The translations under genes and the position numbers were made by a program. Positions 63,031 to 64,000 of a stretch of 64,000 bases of DNA are shown piece after piece. The stretch is from assembly GCA_964463965.1 (NCBI GenBank), contig CAYXED010000009.1, forward strand, positions 1 through 64,000. Direction: 5' to 3'. Each line of letters begins with the position of its first letter. Position 1 is the first letter of the stretch. The notes beneath the pieces were generated by a model. That model was not told the DNA's origin, did no database searches, and worked only from the letters and a program-made list of their open reading frames with translations. The stretch comes from UBA2166 sp964463965. GTDB taxonomy: Bacteria > Nitrospirota > Nitrospiria > Nitrospirales > UBA2166.

Positions 63031-64000
63031 ATGTTTTTTTGTTTTTTCGTGATTGTTTTAGCGAAGACTGTTTTTCTATGTGCAATAGCTAGTGCATCAG
63101 AAATAACTATTCGCCTTGATAATCCTCCTGAGACTGGAACCATTATTTTCCTATTATTTGATTCGGCTAATACGTTTACTGATTATCGTGATGCGGCGGT
63201 CATAGTGACCGAAAGTATAGTTCCCGGGAAGGTTTATCTTATTGATAATGTGCCATCGGGTGAATATGCTTTAATGGCACACTACGATGAAAATGAAAAT
63301 GGGGTTCTCGACAAAAATCTTATAGGAATTCCCACAGAGTTTCTTGGTTTTTCCAATCGGTATGAGCCAAAAGCTCCTCCGAGTTATTCTCGTGCATCAT
63401 TTGTGCTTTTAGATAAAGCTCCTCAGCACTTTGACGTTAAACTGTATCGTCCCTTAGGTAAATTGGGTCGTGTGGGTGTTGGTGTGGGTGTTATTGCGCG
63501 GAGTAGTCCCTATCGAGACTCTACTGAAGGGGTGTTTCAACCAATTCCCGCAATTACATATATCGGTGATCGTGTTCAGATTTTTGGTCCTAAGCTTCAA
63601 GTTGGGATATTAGGGAGTGGGAGGCTTCGTCTTGCAGCAACAGGGAGATATCGAGTTGGGGTGTATGAGGAAGATGACAGCAGTTTTCTTGTGGGTATGG
63701 GGGATAGACAAGACACTTTTATGGGGGGGGCTAGCATTAGAAGCAGAGTTGCCAGGGGGCATTGATCTTTCGGTTAGTTATGAGAGGGATATCCTAGATC
63801 AAATTGGAGGGAGTGAGGCTCGAGCAGAGCTTGATAAAGCTTTCCAGTTTGGAACGATTACGTTTTCTCCGGCAACTGCTGTGAATTGGATAGATGAAAG
63901 TTTTTCAAATCACGATTTTGGGGTTTTAGAAAGTCAGTCAAGAATAAACCGTCCAGCTTATGCTCTTGACGATATCTTCAGCGCTGAAGGGGGTTTGGGA
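63031..64000 (+). pseudogene. DUF2141-MipA/OmpV-like protein, frameshifted at a G8 run (runs off the window)
   Basis: The first frame (to 63765) starts at the ATG at 63031 and has a signal peptide (to IASA-SE). It has a DUF2141 domain (ITIRLDNPPETGTIIFLLF, VPSGEYALMAHYDENENG) and the start of a MipA/OmpV-like barrel (GVGVGVIARSSPYRDSTEGV, AITYIGDRVQIFGP). At G8 (63723-63730) the frame changes and the barrel continues in another frame: GLALEAELPGGIDLSVSYERD, ITFSPATAVNWI. Removing one G restores the full frame. The rest is beyond the window edge. The change may be a sequencing error or slipped-strand variation. Confidence 0.7.
63723..63730 (+). repeat. G8 homopolymer in coding sequence
   Basis: A run of eight G at the point of the frame change in the DUF2141-MipA gene. 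G7 would keep the frame open. Such a run is a known site of slipped-strand mispairing and of homopolymer sequencing errors. Confidence 0.8.

Noticed and set aside
1..64000. tRNA or rRNA genes
   Set aside because: None was recognised by eye; a tRNA scan would be needed to exclude a missed one.

Overview
The window comes from a Gram-negative bacterium of moderate GC content. Signal peptides and lipoboxes abound, and at least seven products look like outer-membrane barrels, several ending in phenylalanine. The lineage cannot be fixed from the sequence. EndA, DUF6868, DUF3570/ApbE and LPP20-type proteins suggest Pseudomonadota or a nearby lineage. I saw no rRNA, tRNA, CRISPR array or complete mobile element. 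Most genes encode exported proteins, and many of these are built from a small set of reused modules.

Layout. (1) 1-445: the 3' end of what may be a recombinase gene. (2) 449-10580: an outer-membrane barrel (+), then a minus-strand block with a deacetylase-like lipoprotein, a frameshifted exported Hcp-like gene, an M14 carboxypeptidase, a metzincin-like protease interrupted by two arrays of seven repeats, and a 552-aa secreted protein. (3) 10722-26165: an envelope protease locus. It has two copies of an LPP20-like lipoprotein gene with a trypsin/HtrA-like protease gene, a caspase-fold lipoprotein, an LPP20-like/DUF4384 lipoprotein, a Cys-rich protein with phospholipase C-like zinc motifs, and an InlB-repeat protein. 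(4) 26197-31734: a SpsF-like cytidylyltransferase, an ECF sigma factor with a zinc-finger anti-sigma, a lone receiver protein, a CARDB/PPC/InlB-repeat protein and glutamate dehydrogenase. (5) 32090-42198: a TlpA-DUF4266-small membrane protein operon, a propeller protein preceded in frame by an excisionase-type HTH, a membrane spermidine-synthase-like protein, DUF3570, ApbE, and another CARDB-propeller protein. DUF4266, DUF3570, ApbE and TlpA form a recognisable extracytoplasmic flavin/redox set. (6) 43221-48358: a probable zinc uptake locus with two barrels, a small His/Cys protein, a second HTH, a ZnuA-like binding protein and a ZnuB-like permease, but no ATPase gene. (7) 48439-62731: mostly minus-strand genes, including two more barrels, a matrixin with its partner, an LytM-like lipoprotein, three Sel1-repeat proteins, EndA, an alpha/beta hydrolase and a YncE-like propeller protein. 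(8) From 63031: a DUF2141-MipA/OmpV gene with a frameshift at a run of eight G.

Working together. Three otherwise unrelated secreted proteins (M14 carboxypeptidase, the 552-aa protein, the long trypsin) share one linker module, and two of them also share a coiled-coil module. Five proteins share a CARDB-like module. This points to a common exported proteome with recurrent protease and beta-propeller parts. The most unusual items are the protease split by two 7-repeat arrays, the duplicated LPP20/trypsin pairs around an envelope caspase, and the two HTH ORFs that run directly into genes for exported proteins.
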